DNA of 64,000 bases from positions 1 to 64,000 of the forward strand of contig NZ_JAHLPV010000004.1 in NCBI RefSeq assembly GCF_018918095.1, written 5' to 3'. Made by a program: the position numbers and the translations under genes. Each line of letters opens with the position of its first letter. The first letter of the stretch is position 1. The DNA is from Acetivibrio sp. MSJd-27 (lineage in GTDB: Bacteria; Bacillota; Clostridia; UMGS1840; HGM11507). Under the pieces are notes generated by a model. That model did not search any database. It was not told where the DNA came from and saw only the letters and a program-made list of their open reading frames with translations. Below, in pieces: positions 22,935 to 34,258 of this stretch.

Positions 22935-24905
22935 TTACCGTATCAGAATTTGGCCCGACTGGTAAATGAGAAATGTCAGACCATAGGCCGCTACCATTTG
23001 CAGACAAAAACTAAACAGCACCCATCCCTTTGATTTTAGCTCTCTGACCATAGTGGAAAAAGCTGAGACACACGGTACATATAACAGACAAAACACCATA
23101 AAACTGTATGCTCCCATGGGTGTAAAATGATCGGCAATTCCCAGAGAAGGATTGCCTCCATATAAAACGGTCAGCGAGGAGACGACCGATTCTTTTGCAA
23201 TCAGACCACTCAACAAGGCGATTCCAGCCTCCTGACTGCCAAATCCCAGAGGGGCTAAAACCGGCGCAAGAAGGCTCCCTATTCTGCCCAGAATGCTGTC
23301 ACTCCCATCCTGAATGAAATGCAGCTGCAGACTCACGTTCTGCATCAGCCAAATCACCACGCTCATGGAAAAAATGATCGTTCCAGCTTTGATCAAAAAG
23401 CCTTTCGCCTTGTCCCAAAGCAGATAGAACGTACTCCGCAAGCCAGGCATCCGGTAAGGCGGAAGCTCCATTACAAAAGGAGCCTGACTAGTTTTGAACA
23501 GGGTGCTTTTCAAAAATAATCCGCATAACACAGCGGTCAGCATACCCAGGAAATATAGGCTGAACAGAACCATGCCCCGGTGTTCCTGAAAAAAAACTCC
23601 CGTAAAGAGGGCATAGATAGGAAGCTTGGCCCCGCAGGACATAAACGGAGTCAGTAAAACCGTCAGCCTCCTGTCTCTCTCATTCTCCATGGTTCTTGCC
23701 GCCATCACGGCGGGGGTTGTACAACCAAATCCCATCAGCATCGGAATAAACGCCTTTCCCGACAGGCCGATCTTTTCCAGAAGGCAATCCATCATAAACG
23801 CGGCTCTGGCCATATAGCCGCTGTCCTCCAGAAGGGAAAGGCAGAAAAATAAGATCAGGATCTGAGGCAGAAAACATAGCACACTGCTGATGCCTCTGAA
23901 AATGCCGCCGATCAGAAGGCCGTGAACCCAATCCGGCACGCCATTGCTTCGGATGATTCCGGAAAGGGGTTGTTCCAACAGGGTTTCCATTAAAAACTCC
24001 ATTCCATTCTGAAGCCCTGTTCCCAATCCGCTGAAGGTTGTATAAAAAATGAGAAATAGCAATCCTATGAAAATCGGAATGGCGAGAAAACGGTTCAGCA
24101 CAATTTCATCGGCTTTTTCCGCAAACGTTTTGGAAGGATTGGGATTTCTATGAATAAAACGGTGTGAGATCTGCTCCACAACTTGATAGCGGCTGTCCGC
24201 TAGGCTCAACTCCCTGTCGTGCAGACGGCTTTCCTGTTCGTATTTGCTTGAAATTTCTTCAAAGATACGAATTTCCCGGGAAGTATAGTTTTTGAGGCAG
24301 TGGGCATCGCTCTCCAGAAGCTTGGGTGCAAAAAAGTTTTCAAAGCCATCCTCTTTGATTTTGTTCTTAATCAGATTGATATATTTCTGCGTAACCGGCG
24401 GATAGCAAATGGAAGGGCGCTTGAAATGCTTCCTCTGATACAGCATTTTTTCCATGAGAAGATCTGAGTTTATTCCTTTTTTCGCTGAGATAGGGACAAC
24501 TGGAATTCCGAGAAAGGCTTCCATTCCGTCATAGTCGATATGGTCTCCGCGCAGCTTTAGCGTATCGGACATATTCACCGCTGTAACAACCGGAATTCCA
24601 AGCTCCAGAATCTGCAAAGTCAGATACAGATTCCGTTCCAGATTGGTTCCATCTAGGATATTGATGATGCCCTGCGGTTTTTCCTTCAAAATATAATCTC
24701 TCGCGATCACTTCCTCCATGCTGTAAGGAGAGAGCGAATAAATGCCCGGCAAATCTATGAGAGACACCCCATATTTTTTGACCTGTCCCACTTTCTTTTC
24801 CACGGTGACTCCAGGCCAGTTTCCAACATATTGATTGCTTCCGGTCAGGCTGTTAAAAAGCGTTGTTTTCCCGCAGTTTGGATTTCCAATTAAGGCGATA
24901 TTCAT
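22935..24905 (-). CDS. feoB: Ferrous iron transport protein B
   Basis: 656 residues. The N-terminal G domain has G1 GNPNCGKTT (7-15), G3 DLPGIYSLSPYS and G4 VNMSD, followed by a GDI-like helical segment. The C-terminal half has the polytopic FeoB core with the two Gate motifs (FVLCFLPQILILFF-type and CVSAFSTMVRELKSKG). It imports Fe2+ under anoxic conditions. It is smaller than E. coli FeoB (773 residues), as in many Clostridia. The start overlaps feoA by 53 bp. Confidence 0.97.
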   Translation of the reverse strand: MNIALIGNPNCGKTTLFNSLTGSNQYVGNWPGVTVEKKVGQVKKYGVSLIDLPGIYSLSPYSMEEVIARDYILKEKPQGIINILDGTNLERNLYLTLQILELGIPVVTAVNMSDTLKLRGDHIDYDGMEAFLGIPVVPISAKKGINSDLLMEKMLYQRKHFKRPSICYPPVTQKYINLIKNKIKEDGFENFFAPKLLESDAHCLKNYTSREIRIFEEISSKYEQESRLHDRELSLADSRYQVVEQISHRFIHRNPNPSKTFAEKADEIVLNRFLAIPIFIGLLFLIFYTTFSGLGTGLQNGMEFLMETLLEQPLSGIIRSNGVPDWVHGLLIGGIFRGISSVLCFLPQILILFFCLSLLEDSGYMARAAFMMDCLLEKIGLSGKAFIPMLMGFGCTTPAVMAARTMENERDRRLTVLLTPFMSCGAKLPIYALFTGVFFQEHRGMVLFSLYFLGMLTAVLCGLFLKSTLFKTSQAPFVMELPPYRMPGLRSTFYLLWDKAKGFLIKAGTIIFSMSVVIWLMQNVSLQLHFIQDGSDSILGRIGSLLAPVLAPLGFGSQEAGIALLSGLIAKESVVSSLTVLYGGNPSLGIADHFTPMGAYSFMVFCLLYVPCVSAFSTMVRELKSKGWVLFSFCLQMVAAYGLTFLIYQSGQILIR

Positions 24906-25134
24906 TCTTCTGTACCTCTTCTATCTGAATCTGTTTCATATCCTTTTTCCGCAGGGACAATTCATATCCCCTTACGCATATCAAACAGGGGTCTCCAAAA
25001 GGAGCTGTCTTTCTAACCGAAATTTTCACGCCCGGCGTGATCCCCATATCAATCAGCCTGCGGCGCGCCGGAGAAATTCCGACGATATCTTTTACGGTTC
25101 CTGTCCATCCTGGTTTTAATTCTTTCAGCGTCAT
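24853..25134 (-). CDS. feoA: Ferrous iron transport protein A
   Basis: 93 residues from the ATG at 25134, preceded by AGGAGATGATAGC; the upstream in-frame start at 25164 has no ribosome site. SH3-like FeoA fold: MTLKELKPGWTGTVKDI...RRRLIDMGITPGVKISV...GDPCLICVRGYELSLRK. The last about 17 residues extend past the usual end and overlap the feoB coding start. FeoA assists FeoB gating. It is the first gene of the feo operon; no clear Fur box was found upstream. Confidence 0.93.
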   Translation of the reverse strand: MTLKELKPGWTGTVKDIVGISPARRRLIDMGITPGVKISVRKTAPFGDPCLICVRGYELSLRKKDMKQIQIEEVQKNEYRLNWKSKLRENNAF

Positions 25135-25365
25135 GCTATCATCTCCTGTACTTCTTTTATTCATGATTATGCTTGTCTGTGGACAAATATACCTCTGCCG
25201 TTTTATTGCACTGAATTTTTGATAGCCTTGTTCTTAGAGCCTGTAAGCACGAGAGCCTAAAATTGGATTATTTTCTTCAAATTTTTTTCTCTTTTTTATG
25301 AATGCTTCACAAATTTGAATTGTAATTTTTATCTATGTTTTTATAAAAATTGTTTTTTGTATTTG

Positions 25366-25394
25366 TTGAACTTGAACAATAAAAATGATATACT
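25366..25394 (+). promoter_or_regulatory. Promoter of the beta-helix protein gene, long leader
   Basis: TTGAAC (25366-25371), 17 bp, TATACT (25389-25394). The leader to the start codon is about 165 nt and contains no recognised riboswitch. Between feoA and this promoter (25135-25365) nothing else is recognisable. Confidence 0.6.
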
Positions 25395-25564
25395 AATCAT
25401 ATCATAGCATTGTAACTTCGTCTCTACGGAAAGCGTTGAGGATGCGTTATGAGCAGCGGGCGGATATTCATCTCCTGCATCGGCAGCATTTACTTTGCGA
25501 AAGTGTTTTTCGGAACGAAATTTTTTTATCTTATATAAAATACAAAATACGGGAGGAATGACAA

Positions 25565-28500
25565 ATGAATAAAAAGTTTTTAGCGGTTACTTTATCTTTA
25601 CTGATGCTTTTATCCGGTCTAAGCGGGATGGCCGCTTTCGCCGAAGATGGGGAAATTGTCTTTGCCGATTCGTTTGAAACGCCGTTTACCGATTTGCCCA
25701 AGGAGTGGACTTATTTTGGTGCGAACAGCGAAGGCAACGTCAAGGCGGATACAACCACTGCTTCCGACGGGAAATACAGCGTAAGGATTACCGAGGAATC
25801 CAACCAGGCCAGCAGCGGTCTTCAGTCAAAGCAGTTCAAGGTGGAGGCCGGAAAGACTTACACCGCTTCGGTGGACAGCTATATTTTCAGCGGACAATGC
25901 CATATGTTTTTAAAATATTTTGACGCTGCCGGTAAGCAGCTGTTCAGCAAATCTGTCTCCAATGCACTTGCCGGAAAATGGACCACGATTTCCATCTCTG
26001 AGCCGGCTCCTGCGAACAGTGCAGCCGGCAGTATCGTTCTGTGTATCAACAAGGCGTTAATCGGTGATGGATGTTATGATAATGTCAGGGTGCAAAGCGG
26101 CAAAGCATCGGTTTCTCAGCCTGCTGATTCCGGCGAGATTACCAATCCCCCGGTGCAGTCTGCGCCTGTAGATGCAAAATTGGTCGCTCCAGATGGAAAC
26201 GGATTGAAATACATGGCGTATAACGAGAAGGGGGACACCCTCTCCGATTTCTCTTATGCTGGTTTCTATGCAGGTGAAGTTGACCTGCCTGACACTTCCA
26301 AGCTTCCGGTTATGGAGACAATTACACCTTCCGCTGATGCCGGCGCCGATGACACAGCTCGTCTGCAGGAAATCATTAACAGGGCATCTGCGAGCATTCC
26401 GGATGGAGAAATGGGAGTCGTCAAAGTGGAAGCCGGGCGATATAACATCAACAAAAAAGGACTGGAGATCAAAAATGGTGTCGTACTCTCCGGTTCCGGC
26501 CAGGGACCAAACGGCACTGTGTTTTTCGGAACGGACAAATCTCAGTACACCGTGTTGAAAGCCAGCGGCAATCAGCCTGCTGTCATAAGCGAAAAGGCGG
26601 ATATTACCGATGACTACGTGAAATCTGGAAGTGCGGAAATTAACATTGCTGCTGACAAAATCGGCGAGTTTGCAGTCGGGGACACCATTGTGATTTACCA
26701 TCCATCCTCCAGTGAATGGGTAAAAGGGATGGAGATGTCCTCAACGAAAACATCCGCCGGAGCGGATAACTCTTGGAAAGAGGGCTCGGTCGACATGACG
26801 ACCGAGCGCACCATAAAAGCCATCAACGGAACAACCATCACACTGGACTTCCCGATGTTTGTGCCGCTTGACAAGAAATATACCACTTCCTATATTTACA
26901 AGATTGATGAGAGCACCAAGATTACCAATTTTGGGGTTGAAAATCTGCGAGTGGAATCTTATTATAATGGCAATGCGGACGATGAGGAACACGCCAATGT
27001 GGCCATCGGATTGTCCAATGCAAAAAATGGGTTTATCCGTAATGTAAGCGCAAAACATTTTATATTGAGCGCAGTGCGATGCGGTGCAAACACAAAGCAA
27101 ATCACGGTGCAGAATTGCTCCTCTCTGGAACCGGTTTCCAAGGTAGCCGGTTCTAGACGTTACTCCTTTTCCTGCACCACATCAGCCCAGCAGATTTTAT
27201 TCACAGGTTGTTATTCGTTTGCCGGCCGGCATGATTACATGTCCAGTTATAGCTCGACCGGTCCGCTGGCGTTCGTTGACAATATTGCTGAGGATTCTAC
27301 AAACGCTTCTGAAACCCACGGAACCTGGACGACTGGCTTGTTATACGATAACGTTTACTGTATTAACGCAGGAAACTATGGGTTCATCGCACTGTCCAAC
27401 CGCGGGATCTACGGGACATCTCTCAGCCAGGGATGGACCGGAGCCGGATGCGTTGCATGGAACAGCCTGGCTCCAACGATTATTGCCCACAAGCCTTCCC
27501 TTACCTACCAGAATTTTATGGTAGGGACGTGGGGCCGGTATCTCGACGACGCGTCGTTGGCTCAGAAAGCGAAGGCTGTATCCACTTGGACGAACCTATA
27601 TCACACCGACAACGTTCCTGCAGGCAGTGCGTCGGACTCTTTCTTTCAGACGACAGGGGAGACGCCTTTTGTCGGGGATGCATACCAGGAAGCGCCGACT
27701 GCGCCAGTAGAACCCCGAAGCCTGTTCAAAGCGCAGCTTGCGCTCCGTCTTACAGGCGATATGAAAAACGCAAAACCCAATGCGCCGATCCTTGTTTCTC
27801 CGAAAGCGGAGGCGGAACTGACAGACAAGACAGTGTCGGTTTCCGGTATCTATCAGATGGGGGCGGAAAAAGTTACGGTATATGTGGACGATAAAGCGAC
27901 TGATGCAGTGTTGGATAGTGCGGCCAACACATTTGCACTGAGCGTTCCGATGACCGACGGCTGGCATAAAATCTATGCCACCCAGACGATCAATGGCGTG
28001 GAAGGAACAAAGGGAGCAGATCGTTTTATTCTGGTGGGTCAGGACGACAAAGCCAATCCTGACACCCTGCTGAGCGTTTATCCCCGGGAGAAGACTGCCT
28101 TAATCACCGCTGACAGCCGGAAAACCTTTGATGAAGTCATGGGTACAAGTCAAGGCGGTGAGGCTGACCAGTCAATCAAAATCCTCGTCAACGGCAAAAA
28201 GCTGACCACAGATGTGGAGCCGTTTGAAACCAACGACAGGGTTCTGGTGCCCATGCGCGCAATCTTTGAGGCACTGGGTGCCACGGTGGATTGGGATGAA
28301 GCTTCCGCCACAGCGACGGCAGTTAAGGATGGCACTGAGATTAAAATCACCGAGAATTCCGACATTGCATTCAAAAACGGCACGGAAGTCAAGCTGGATG
28401 TTACCGCAATGATTGTCCAGGATCGCTTTATGGTTCCGGTTCGCTTTATCTCTGAAAGTTTCGGAGCCGAGGTAGACTGGATTGACCGAAGCAAAACGGT

Positions 28501-28954
28501 TACGGTAAACCTCTCTCTGACGGTCTATCCTCCCGCTCATAATATTCCCAATGCTCTTACTGTCAAGAGTATTAAGGGCAGCGGAGATGACGGGGCAGGC
28601 AACGTGATTGAGAATATATTTGATGGAAATTTCACCAGCAGATGGGCCTTCCAGGGAGAGGGAGAAACTGCTTGGGGGATCTTTGACCTTGGGGGCGCCT
28701 ATTCATTGGACAAAATCATGATCGCATTCTATTCCGGCAACAAAAGAGCATACAGTTTCTCTATAGACGTGTCTGAGGATGGTGTGAATTATACAAGAGT
28801 TCTGGAAAATGCATCTTCATCGGGTGCTTCCACCGAGCTGGAGAGTTTTGATTTGAAAGGTGTAAAAGCCAGATATGTAAAATATATTGGTGCTGGGAAC
28901 AGCGTCAATGCTTGGAATAACATCACAGAACTGACTATCATAGAAAAGAAATAG
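25565..28954 (+). CDS. Large secreted beta-helix protein with stalk and F5/8-type domains
   Basis: 1129 residues. Order: signal peptide (1-27); carbohydrate-binding-like module (about 30-175, FADSFETPF...KFKVEAGKTYTASV); right-handed parallel beta-helix of pectate-lyase type (about 255-680; DDTARLQEIINRA, VVKVEAGRYNINKKG, IRNVSAKHF); an Ig-like module (about 730-825); copper-amine-oxidase-N stalk modules (about 865-985; RVLVPMRAIFEALGATVDWD, RFMVPVRFISESFGAEVDWI); and an F5/8 type C (discoidin) domain (about 990-1129). It is most likely a polysaccharide-binding or -cleaving surface enzyme. No lyase catalytic residues could be fixed by eye, so activity is inferred only from the fold. The start has GGGAGGAATGAC upstream. 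Confidence 0.85.
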   Translation: MNKKFLAVTLSLLMLLSGLSGMAAFAEDGEIVFADSFETPFTDLPKEWTYFGANSEGNVKADTTTASDGKYSVRITEESNQASSGLQSKQFKVEAGKTYTASVDSYIFSGQCHMFLKYFDAAGKQLFSKSVSNALAGKWTTISISEPAPANSAAGSIVLCINKALIGDGCYDNVRVQSGKASVSQPADSGEITNPPVQSAPVDAKLVAPDGNGLKYMAYNEKGDTLSDFSYAGFYAGEVDLPDTSKLPVMETITPSADAGADDTARLQEIINRASASIPDGEMGVVKVEAGRYNINKKGLEIKNGVVLSGSGQGPNGTVFFGTDKSQYTVLKASGNQPAVISEKADITDDYVKSGSAEINIAADKIGEFAVGDTIVIYHPSSSEWVKGMEMSSTKTSAGADNSWKEGSVDMTTERTIKAINGTTITLDFPMFVPLDKKYTTSYIYKIDESTKITNFGVENLRVESYYNGNADDEEHANVAIGLSNAKNGFIRNVSAKHFILSAVRCGANTKQITVQNCSSLEPVSKVAGSRRYSFSCTTSAQQILFTGCYSFAGRHDYMSSYSSTGPLAFVDNIAEDSTNASETHGTWTTGLLYDNVYCINAGNYGFIALSNRGIYGTSLSQGWTGAGCVAWNSLAPTIIAHKPSLTYQNFMVGTWGRYLDDASLAQKAKAVSTWTNLYHTDNVPAGSASDSFFQTTGETPFVGDAYQEAPTAPVEPRSLFKAQLALRLTGDMKNAKPNAPILVSPKAEAELTDKTVSVSGIYQMGAEKVTVYVDDKATDAVLDSAANTFALSVPMTDGWHKIYATQTINGVEGTKGADRFILVGQDDKANPDTLLSVYPREKTALITADSRKTFDEVMGTSQGGEADQSIKILVNGKKLTTDVEPFETNDRVLVPMRAIFEALGATVDWDEASATATAVKDGTEIKITENSDIAFKNGTEVKLDVTAMIVQDRFMVPVRFISESFGAEVDWIDRSKTVTVNLSLTVYPPAHNIPNALTVKSIKGSGDDGAGNVIENIFDGNFTSRWAFQGEGETAWGIFDLGGAYSLDKIMIAFYSGNKRAYSFSIDVSEDGVNYTRVLENASSSGASTELESFDLKGVKARYVKYIGAGNSVNAWNNITELTIIEKK

Positions 28955-29000
28955 TTTTCAATTGAGAAATACAAGGATAAGCGAGACGTAGGGAAACAGG

Positions 29001-29030
29001 GAACCGCTGCGCATTGCGCAGCGGTTCTTT
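29001..29030 (+). terminator. Terminator of the beta-helix gene
   Basis: GAACCGCTGCGCA / TGCGCAGCGGTTC, a 13-bp perfect stem with a one-base centre, then TTT. Confidence 0.75.
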
Positions 29031-29043
29031 CAGAAAGAAAAGA

Positions 29044-29075
29044 GGGTATCGGTGAAGAAAACTTCACCGATACCC
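29044..29075 (-). terminator. Terminator of the uvrBA operon
   Basis: A 14-bp perfect stem GGGTATCGGTGAAG / CTTCACCGATACCC with a 4-base loop. Read leftward it is followed by TCTTTTCTTTC. It sits 17 bp past the uvrA stop. Confidence 0.8.
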
Positions 29076-29091
29076 CCTTTCGATGAAAGCT

Positions 29092-31914
29092 TTATTTCAG
29101 ATATTTTTTTAAATACTGGCCTGTATAAGATTTTTCACATTTGGCAACCTGTTCCGGCGTTCCGGCGGCAACCAATTCACCGCCCTTGTCTCCGCCTTCC
29201 GGGCCTAAATCAATGATATAGTCCGCTGTTTTAATGACGTCCAGATTGTGTTCAATCACAATCACGGTGTTTCCCGAGTCAACCAACTGCTGTATCACGT
29301 CAATCAGCTTGTGCACATCCGCAATATGCAGTCCGGTGGTGGGTTCATCCAGAATATAAACCGTTTTTCCTGTCGGCTTCTTCGACAGCTCAGTGGCAAG
29401 TTTTACCCTTTGCGCCTCGCCGCCGGATAAGGTTGTGGATGGTTGTCCCAATTTAATATAGGACAATCCAACCTCTTTTAAGATCTCCAGTTTCCGCTTG
29501 ATTTTGGGGACATTCTCAAAAAAGTTGATTCCCTCTTCTACCGTCAATTCCAGCACTTCATAAATATTTTTCCCTTTGTATTGAATATCCAGTGTCTCGC
29601 GATTATACCGTTTTCCTTTACAGACTTCACAGGGCACATATACATCGGGCAGAAAATGCATTTCAATTTTGATAATCCCGTCCCCGTCACAGGCCTCACA
29701 TCGACCGCCCTTCACGTTGAAACTGAAACGGCCGGCTTTGTAGCCCCGCAGCTTGGCGTCCAGCGTGGCGGCAAACAGTTCTCGAATATCTCCAAACACG
29801 CCGGTATAGGTTGCCGGATTCGAGCGTGGCGTTCGTCCGATAGGGGACTGATCAATATTGATGACCTTGTCCAGATGTTCCAGCCCCAGCATTTTTTCGA
29901 ATTTTCCGGGAACCGCTTTGGAATGATTCAGCTTTTTGGACAAGTGTTTGTTAATGATCTGGTTGACAAGAGAGCTTTTTCCCGATCCGGAGACACCTGT
30001 CACACAGGTCAGCGTGCCCAGAGGAACAGAAACTTCAATATTTTTCAGATTGTTCTCCGCCGCACCTTTTACCACCAGCTTTTTGCCGTTCCCTTTGCGC
30101 CTCTTCTTCGGCACCTCAATTTTACATTCTCCGCTTAAATATTTTCCGGTGACAGAACGGGGAACAGCGATAATTTCATCCACAGTACCCTGGGCCACAA
30201 CCTCCCCGCCGTGAATACCGGCCCCCGGGCCAATATCTATTACATAGTCGGCAGACCGGATGGTATCCTCGTCATGCTCCACCACGATCAGAGTGTTGCC
30301 CAAATCCCGCAGGCGTTTCAGCGTGGCAAGAAGCCGATCGTTATCCCGCTGGTGCAGGCCGATGCTGGGCTCGTCAAGGATATATAAAACACCCATCAGG
30401 GAGGAGCCAATCTGGGTTGCCAAACGGATCCGCTGTGCTTCCCCGCCCGAGAGTGTCCCGGAATTTCTGGACAGGGTGAGATAATCCAAACCTACATCTT
30501 TCAGAAAGTGAAGCCGCTCTAAGATTTCTTTCAAAAGCCGCTGGGCTATCATCTTTTCTTTTTCCGTCAGGGTTAGTCCTTTCAGAAAAGAGATGATCCA
30601 ATCCACTGGATGGGTTGTGATTTCAAAAATATTTTTATCGTTTACAGTGACACCAAGGCTTTCCTTTTTCAGGCGCGCACCCCCGCAGTCAAAACAGGGC
30701 TTCTGGGACATCAAGGATTCGATTTCTCCTCGCATCCAGCTGGAGCTTGTCTCACGGTACCGCCGTTCCAGATTGGTTACAATTCCCTCGAAATCAGACT
30801 GAAAGGTTCCGCCACCATACTTCTTCTTATATTGCATCGTAATCTTTTTACCGCCGGTTCCATGCAGAATTATATCCATAATCTCCTCAGGAAGTTCCTC
30901 CAAAGGAGTGTCCAGAGAAAAACCATAGCTGGCTGCAAGGCCGTCAAAATACATGGTTGCAATGCTGTCTTCCCCGTCATAATACCATCCGCTGGCTGTG
31001 ATGCCGCCTTCCCGGATGGATTTTTCTTTGTCCATGATGAGAGCCGGATCGATTTTCATAAGATGGCCAATTCCGCCGCAGGTGGGACAAGCACCCATCG
31101 GATTATTGAAGGAAAACATCTGAGGGGAGAGCTCGTCAATACTGATGTTGCAATCCGCACAAGCATAGTTCAGAGAAAAATTGTGATCTGCTCCGTTCAA
31201 CTCATTGATGATTACCAGACCCTCTGACAGTTCGGTTGCCGTTTCGATCGAATCAGCCAGCCGCTTGCGGATTTCCTCCTTGACCACCAAACGGTCGATG
31301 ACGATCTCGATATGGTGTTTTTTGTTTTTGTCCAGTTTGATCTCCTCGGAGAGATCATAAATGTTGCCGTCTGCCCGGACACGGACATAGCCGCTTTTCT
31401 TTGCATTCTCAAAGACCTTGAGGTGCTCTCCTTTGCGGGCGCGTACCACTGGTGCCAGCACCATGATTTTGGTGCCTTGGGGCATATTCAGAACCGCATC
31501 CGTTATCTGATCGGTCGTCTGCTGTTTGATCTCCCTGCCGCAGACCGGACAATGAGGGATGCCAATGCGGGCATACAGCACCCGCAAATAATCATAAATT
31601 TCGGTCACTGTCCCTACGGTAGAACGGGGGTTTTTGGCGGTTGTCTTCTGATCAATGGAAATGGCCGGTGACAATCCCTCGATCAGCTCCACCTCGGGCT
31701 TTTCCATCTGGCCCAGAAACTGTCTGGCGTAAGAGGATAGGGATTCTACATAACGCCGCTGCCCCTCTGCATATATGGTATCAAAGGCAAGGGAGCTTTT
31801 CCCGGAGCCTGACAGACCGGTAAATACCACCAGTTTGTCACGGGGGATTTCCAGGTCTATGTTCTTCAGATTGTGCTCCTTTGCGCCCTTGATGTAAATG
31901 GTATCCTTCTGCAT
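29092..31914 (-). CDS. uvrA: Excinuclease ABC subunit A
   Basis: 940 residues, the DNA-damage recognition ATPase of nucleotide excision repair. Two ABC modules: [12 protein letters not shown] (about 32-43) and [12 protein letters not shown] (about 640), each with an LSGGEAQR signature. Zinc-binding motifs [24 protein letters not shown] and [12 protein letters not shown]...CEVCKGKRY are present. Length and order are standard. It is co-transcribed with uvrB, whose stop codon lies 13 bp upstream. Confidence 0.99.
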   Translation of the reverse strand: MQKDTIYIKGAKEHNLKNIDLEIPRDKLVVFTGLSGSGKSSLAFDTIYAEGQRRYVESLSSYARQFLGQMEKPEVELIEGLSPAISIDQKTTAKNPRSTVGTVTEIYDYLRVLYARIGIPHCPVCGREIKQQTTDQITDAVLNMPQGTKIMVLAPVVRARKGEHLKVFENAKKSGYVRVRADGNIYDLSEEIKLDKNKKHHIEIVIDRLVVKEEIRKRLADSIETATELSEGLVIINELNGADHNFSLNYACADCNISIDELSPQMFSFNNPMGACPTCGGIGHLMKIDPALIMDKEKSIREGGITASGWYYDGEDSIATMYFDGLAASYGFSLDTPLEELPEEIMDIILHGTGGKKITMQYKKKYGGGTFQSDFEGIVTNLERRYRETSSSWMRGEIESLMSQKPCFDCGGARLKKESLGVTVNDKNIFEITTHPVDWIISFLKGLTLTEKEKMIAQRLLKEILERLHFLKDVGLDYLTLSRNSGTLSGGEAQRIRLATQIGSSLMGVLYILDEPSIGLHQRDNDRLLATLKRLRDLGNTLIVVEHDEDTIRSADYVIDIGPGAGIHGGEVVAQGTVDEIIAVPRSVTGKYLSGECKIEVPKKRRKGNGKKLVVKGAAENNLKNIEVSVPLGTLTCVTGVSGSGKSSLVNQIINKHLSKKLNHSKAVPGKFEKMLGLEHLDKVINIDQSPIGRTPRSNPATYTGVFGDIRELFAATLDAKLRGYKAGRFSFNVKGGRCEACDGDGIIKIEMHFLPDVYVPCEVCKGKRYNRETLDIQYKGKNIYEVLELTVEEGINFFENVPKIKRKLEILKEVGLSYIKLGQPSTTLSGGEAQRVKLATELSKKPTGKTVYILDEPTTGLHIADVHKLIDVIQQLVDSGNTVIVIEHNLDVIKTADYIIDLGPEGGDKGGELVAAGTPEQVAKCEKSYTGQYLKKYLK

Positions 31915-31927
31915 GTTTCTTCTCTCC

Positions 31928-33886
31928 TCACTCGGTCAACTCGCGGATTTTATCCCGCAGTACGGCGGCCATCTCGAAATCCAGATTCTTTGCCGCCTGC
32001 TGCATCTGGCGCGTCAGCTTCTTCACCAAATCTTCGGTGTTTTCGGCTTTGCCTTTTCCTCTCTTCGTTATCTTGTCCAAATCCTTTGTAGTGGTGATTT
32101 CCAGCAGTTCCCGCACCGCCTTGTGAATCGTCCTTGGAACAATGCCGTGGGCTTTGTTGTAATCCTCCTGAATGTTTCTGCGGCGGGCGGTTTCCCGGAT
32201 TGCATTGTCCATTGCTTCTGTGATGGAATCGGCATACATGATAACCTTTCCCTCCGCGTTTCTTGCAGTACGGCCAATGGTCTGTACCAAAGAGGTCTCG
32301 CTGCGCAGAAAGCCCTGTTTATCTGCATCCAAAATTGCTACCAGGGATACCTCGGGAATGTCCAAGCCCTCCCGAAGCAGATTGATTCCAATCAGCACGT
32401 CAAACTCGCCCAAACGCAGATCACGGATGATTTCCATCCGCTCCATGGTATCAATGTCGGAATGGAGATAGCGCACCCGAATACCGGATTTGGTGAAAAA
32501 TTCCGTCAGGTCCTCCGCCATCCGTTTGGTCAGCGTAGTGACCAAAACCCGTTCCTTCTTCTCAGCCCTGCTTTTGATCTCAAAAGTCAGATCATCAATT
32601 TGACTTTTCGTTGGCCGCACCTCAATCAACGGGTCCAGCAAGCCGGTGGGACGGATCACCTGTTCCACAATCTGTGTTGATAGATCACGTTCCAAGTCGC
32701 CGGGTGTGGCACTGACAAAGATCGCCTGATTGATCCGCTCCATAAACTCGTCAAAATTCAGCGGCCGGTTGTCAAAGGCGGACGGAAGCCGGAAGCCATA
32801 CTCCACGAGAGCTTCCTTTCTTGCCCGGTCCCCTGCGTACATGCCCCGTACCTGCGGCAATGTAACATGGGATTCATCAACGATCAGCAGAAAGTCATCC
32901 GGAAAATAGTCCATCAAGGTGTAAGGCGCGCTGCCCGGTTCCCTGCCGCTGATATGACGGGAATAATTCTCGATTCCCTGACAGAAGCCCACCTCCTGCA
33001 GCATTTCCAGATCATAGTTGGTTCGCTGGGCGATCCGCTGGGCTTCCAGCAATTTTCCTTCCTGCTCAAAATATTGAATGCGGTCAATCAGTTCATCCTC
33101 GATGGTGTGAATGGCACGTTTCATTTTTTGAGAGGTGGTGACATAATGGGAGGCGGGAAAGATTGCGGCGTGGTTTAGCTGTCCTACAATATTACCCGTA
33201 ATAGGATCTACGGTAGCGATACGCTCCACCTCATCGCCGAAGAACTCTACCCGGACAATATTTTCATTGCTGTTGGCGGGAAAAATCTCCAGCACGTCCC
33301 CTTTTACCCGAAATCTTCCACGGGTAAAATCAATATCGTTGCGCTCGTATTGGATTTCCACCAGCTTTTTCAGCACCTCGTCCCGCGGCTTTATCATGCC
33401 CGGACGCAAGGAAACAACCAGATCACTGTAGTCCTCCGGATCTCCCAGACCATAAATACAGGAAACAGAGGATACAATGATCACATCCCGCCGTTCAAAC
33501 AGAGCGATGGTAGCCGAGTGACGGAGTTTATCAATCTCGTCATTGATGGAGGAATCCTTCTCAATATAAGTATCCGTCTGCGCGAGGTACGCTTCCGGTT
33601 GGTAATAATCATAGTAACTAACAAAAAATTCTACCGCGTTGTTGGGGAAAAACTCTTTAAATTCACTGCACAGCTGTGCAGCCAGTGTTTTATTGTGAGC
33701 GAGAATCAAAGTCGGTTTCTGTACCTTCTCAATCACTTTTGCCATTGTGAAGGTTTTCCCGGAACCGGTCACACCCAACAAGGTTTGAAATCGATCGTTC
33801 CGCTTTACGCCCTCCGCCAGTTTTTCAATCGCCTGGGGCTGATCTCCGGTGGGCTGAAATTCGGAAACCACTTCAAAATGATTCAT
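31928..33886 (-). CDS. uvrB: Excinuclease ABC subunit B
   Basis: 652 residues from the ATG at 33886 (GGAAGG upstream); the frame extends further to 33934 but without a ribosome site. Helicase motifs: Walker [13 protein letters not shown], a beta-hairpin [21 protein letters not shown] used to clamp [12 protein letters not shown], and the C-terminal UVR motif ([20 protein letters not shown]) that contacts UvrC. Only uvrA follows; uvrC is not in this window. Confidence 0.98.
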   Translation of the reverse strand: MNHFEVVSEFQPTGDQPQAIEKLAEGVKRNDRFQTLLGVTGSGKTFTMAKVIEKVQKPTLILAHNKTLAAQLCSEFKEFFPNNAVEFFVSYYDYYQPEAYLAQTDTYIEKDSSINDEIDKLRHSATIALFERRDVIIVSSVSCIYGLGDPEDYSDLVVSLRPGMIKPRDEVLKKLVEIQYERNDIDFTRGRFRVKGDVLEIFPANSNENIVRVEFFGDEVERIATVDPITGNIVGQLNHAAIFPASHYVTTSQKMKRAIHTIEDELIDRIQYFEQEGKLLEAQRIAQRTNYDLEMLQEVGFCQGIENYSRHISGREPGSAPYTLMDYFPDDFLLIVDESHVTLPQVRGMYAGDRARKEALVEYGFRLPSAFDNRPLNFDEFMERINQAIFVSATPGDLERDLSTQIVEQVIRPTGLLDPLIEVRPTKSQIDDLTFEIKSRAEKKERVLVTTLTKRMAEDLTEFFTKSGIRVRYLHSDIDTMERMEIIRDLRLGEFDVLIGINLLREGLDIPEVSLVAILDADKQGFLRSETSLVQTIGRTARNAEGKVIMYADSITEAMDNAIRETARRRNIQEDYNKAHGIVPRTIHKAVRELLEITTTKDLDKITKRGKGKAENTEDLVKKLTRQMQQAAKNLDFEMAAVLRDKIRELTE

Positions 33887-33983
33887 AAAATTCCTTCCTT
33901 CCAAGTCGGTTTCTATAAGCAGTTCAAAATACAAGGGTTCCTATGATACAGTGACAGAGGCTATAGCAGGCTGTATTTGAGAG

Positions 33984-34077
33984 CCTTCGCTTTGATCGGA
34001 ATGACAGTCTGTCGAGGGAGAAGGTGGAAATTGTTGTTTCCCTGCCATTTCAAGGAACGAGAAATCTCTAACGAAGG
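33984..34077. repeat. Imperfect inverted repeat between uvrB and its promoter
   Basis: CCTTCGCTTTGATCGGAATG at the left is partly the complement of the right flank (GCCATTTCAAGGAACGAGAA followed by ATCTCTAACGAAGG): CCTTCG/CGAAGG tips with CATTTC/GGAATG blocks. It resembles the short dispersed inverted repeats common in gut Clostridia. The rest of the gap from 33887 to 34258 holds the promoter below and nothing else recognisable. Confidence 0.5.
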
Positions 34078-34122
34078 GAAGAGGGCAAAGAAAATGCGCT
34101 CTGCACGCTGTTCTATGCACCA

Positions 34123-34151
34123 ATTATACCATACAAATATTCGCTTTGCAA
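34123..34151 (-). promoter_or_regulatory. Likely promoter of uvrBA
   Basis: Read leftward, TTGCAA (34146-34151), 17 bp, TATAAT (34123-34128). It is about 230 bp from uvrB, with the inverted repeat lying between. A CGAATATTTG sequence in the spacer is only a weak match to a Gram-positive LexA box. Confidence 0.6.
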
Positions 34152-34258
34152 TAAATTTCACAATGTTAATTCATGGTTTGACCGAAATTAAGATTGCTTT
34201 TTCTCCCCTCTGTTGCTATAATAAAACTATGGATTGAGAACGCAACGGAGGTAGAAAA

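Noticed and set aside
25442-25561. 39-codon upstream frame in the leader of the beta-helix gene
   Set aside because: No usable ribosome site spacing, no recognised family; it ends within the ribosome site of the main gene. Kept only as a possible regulatory uORF.
34129-34145. LexA box in the uvrB promoter
   Set aside because: Only a partial match to CGAACNNNNGTTYG; not enough to call.
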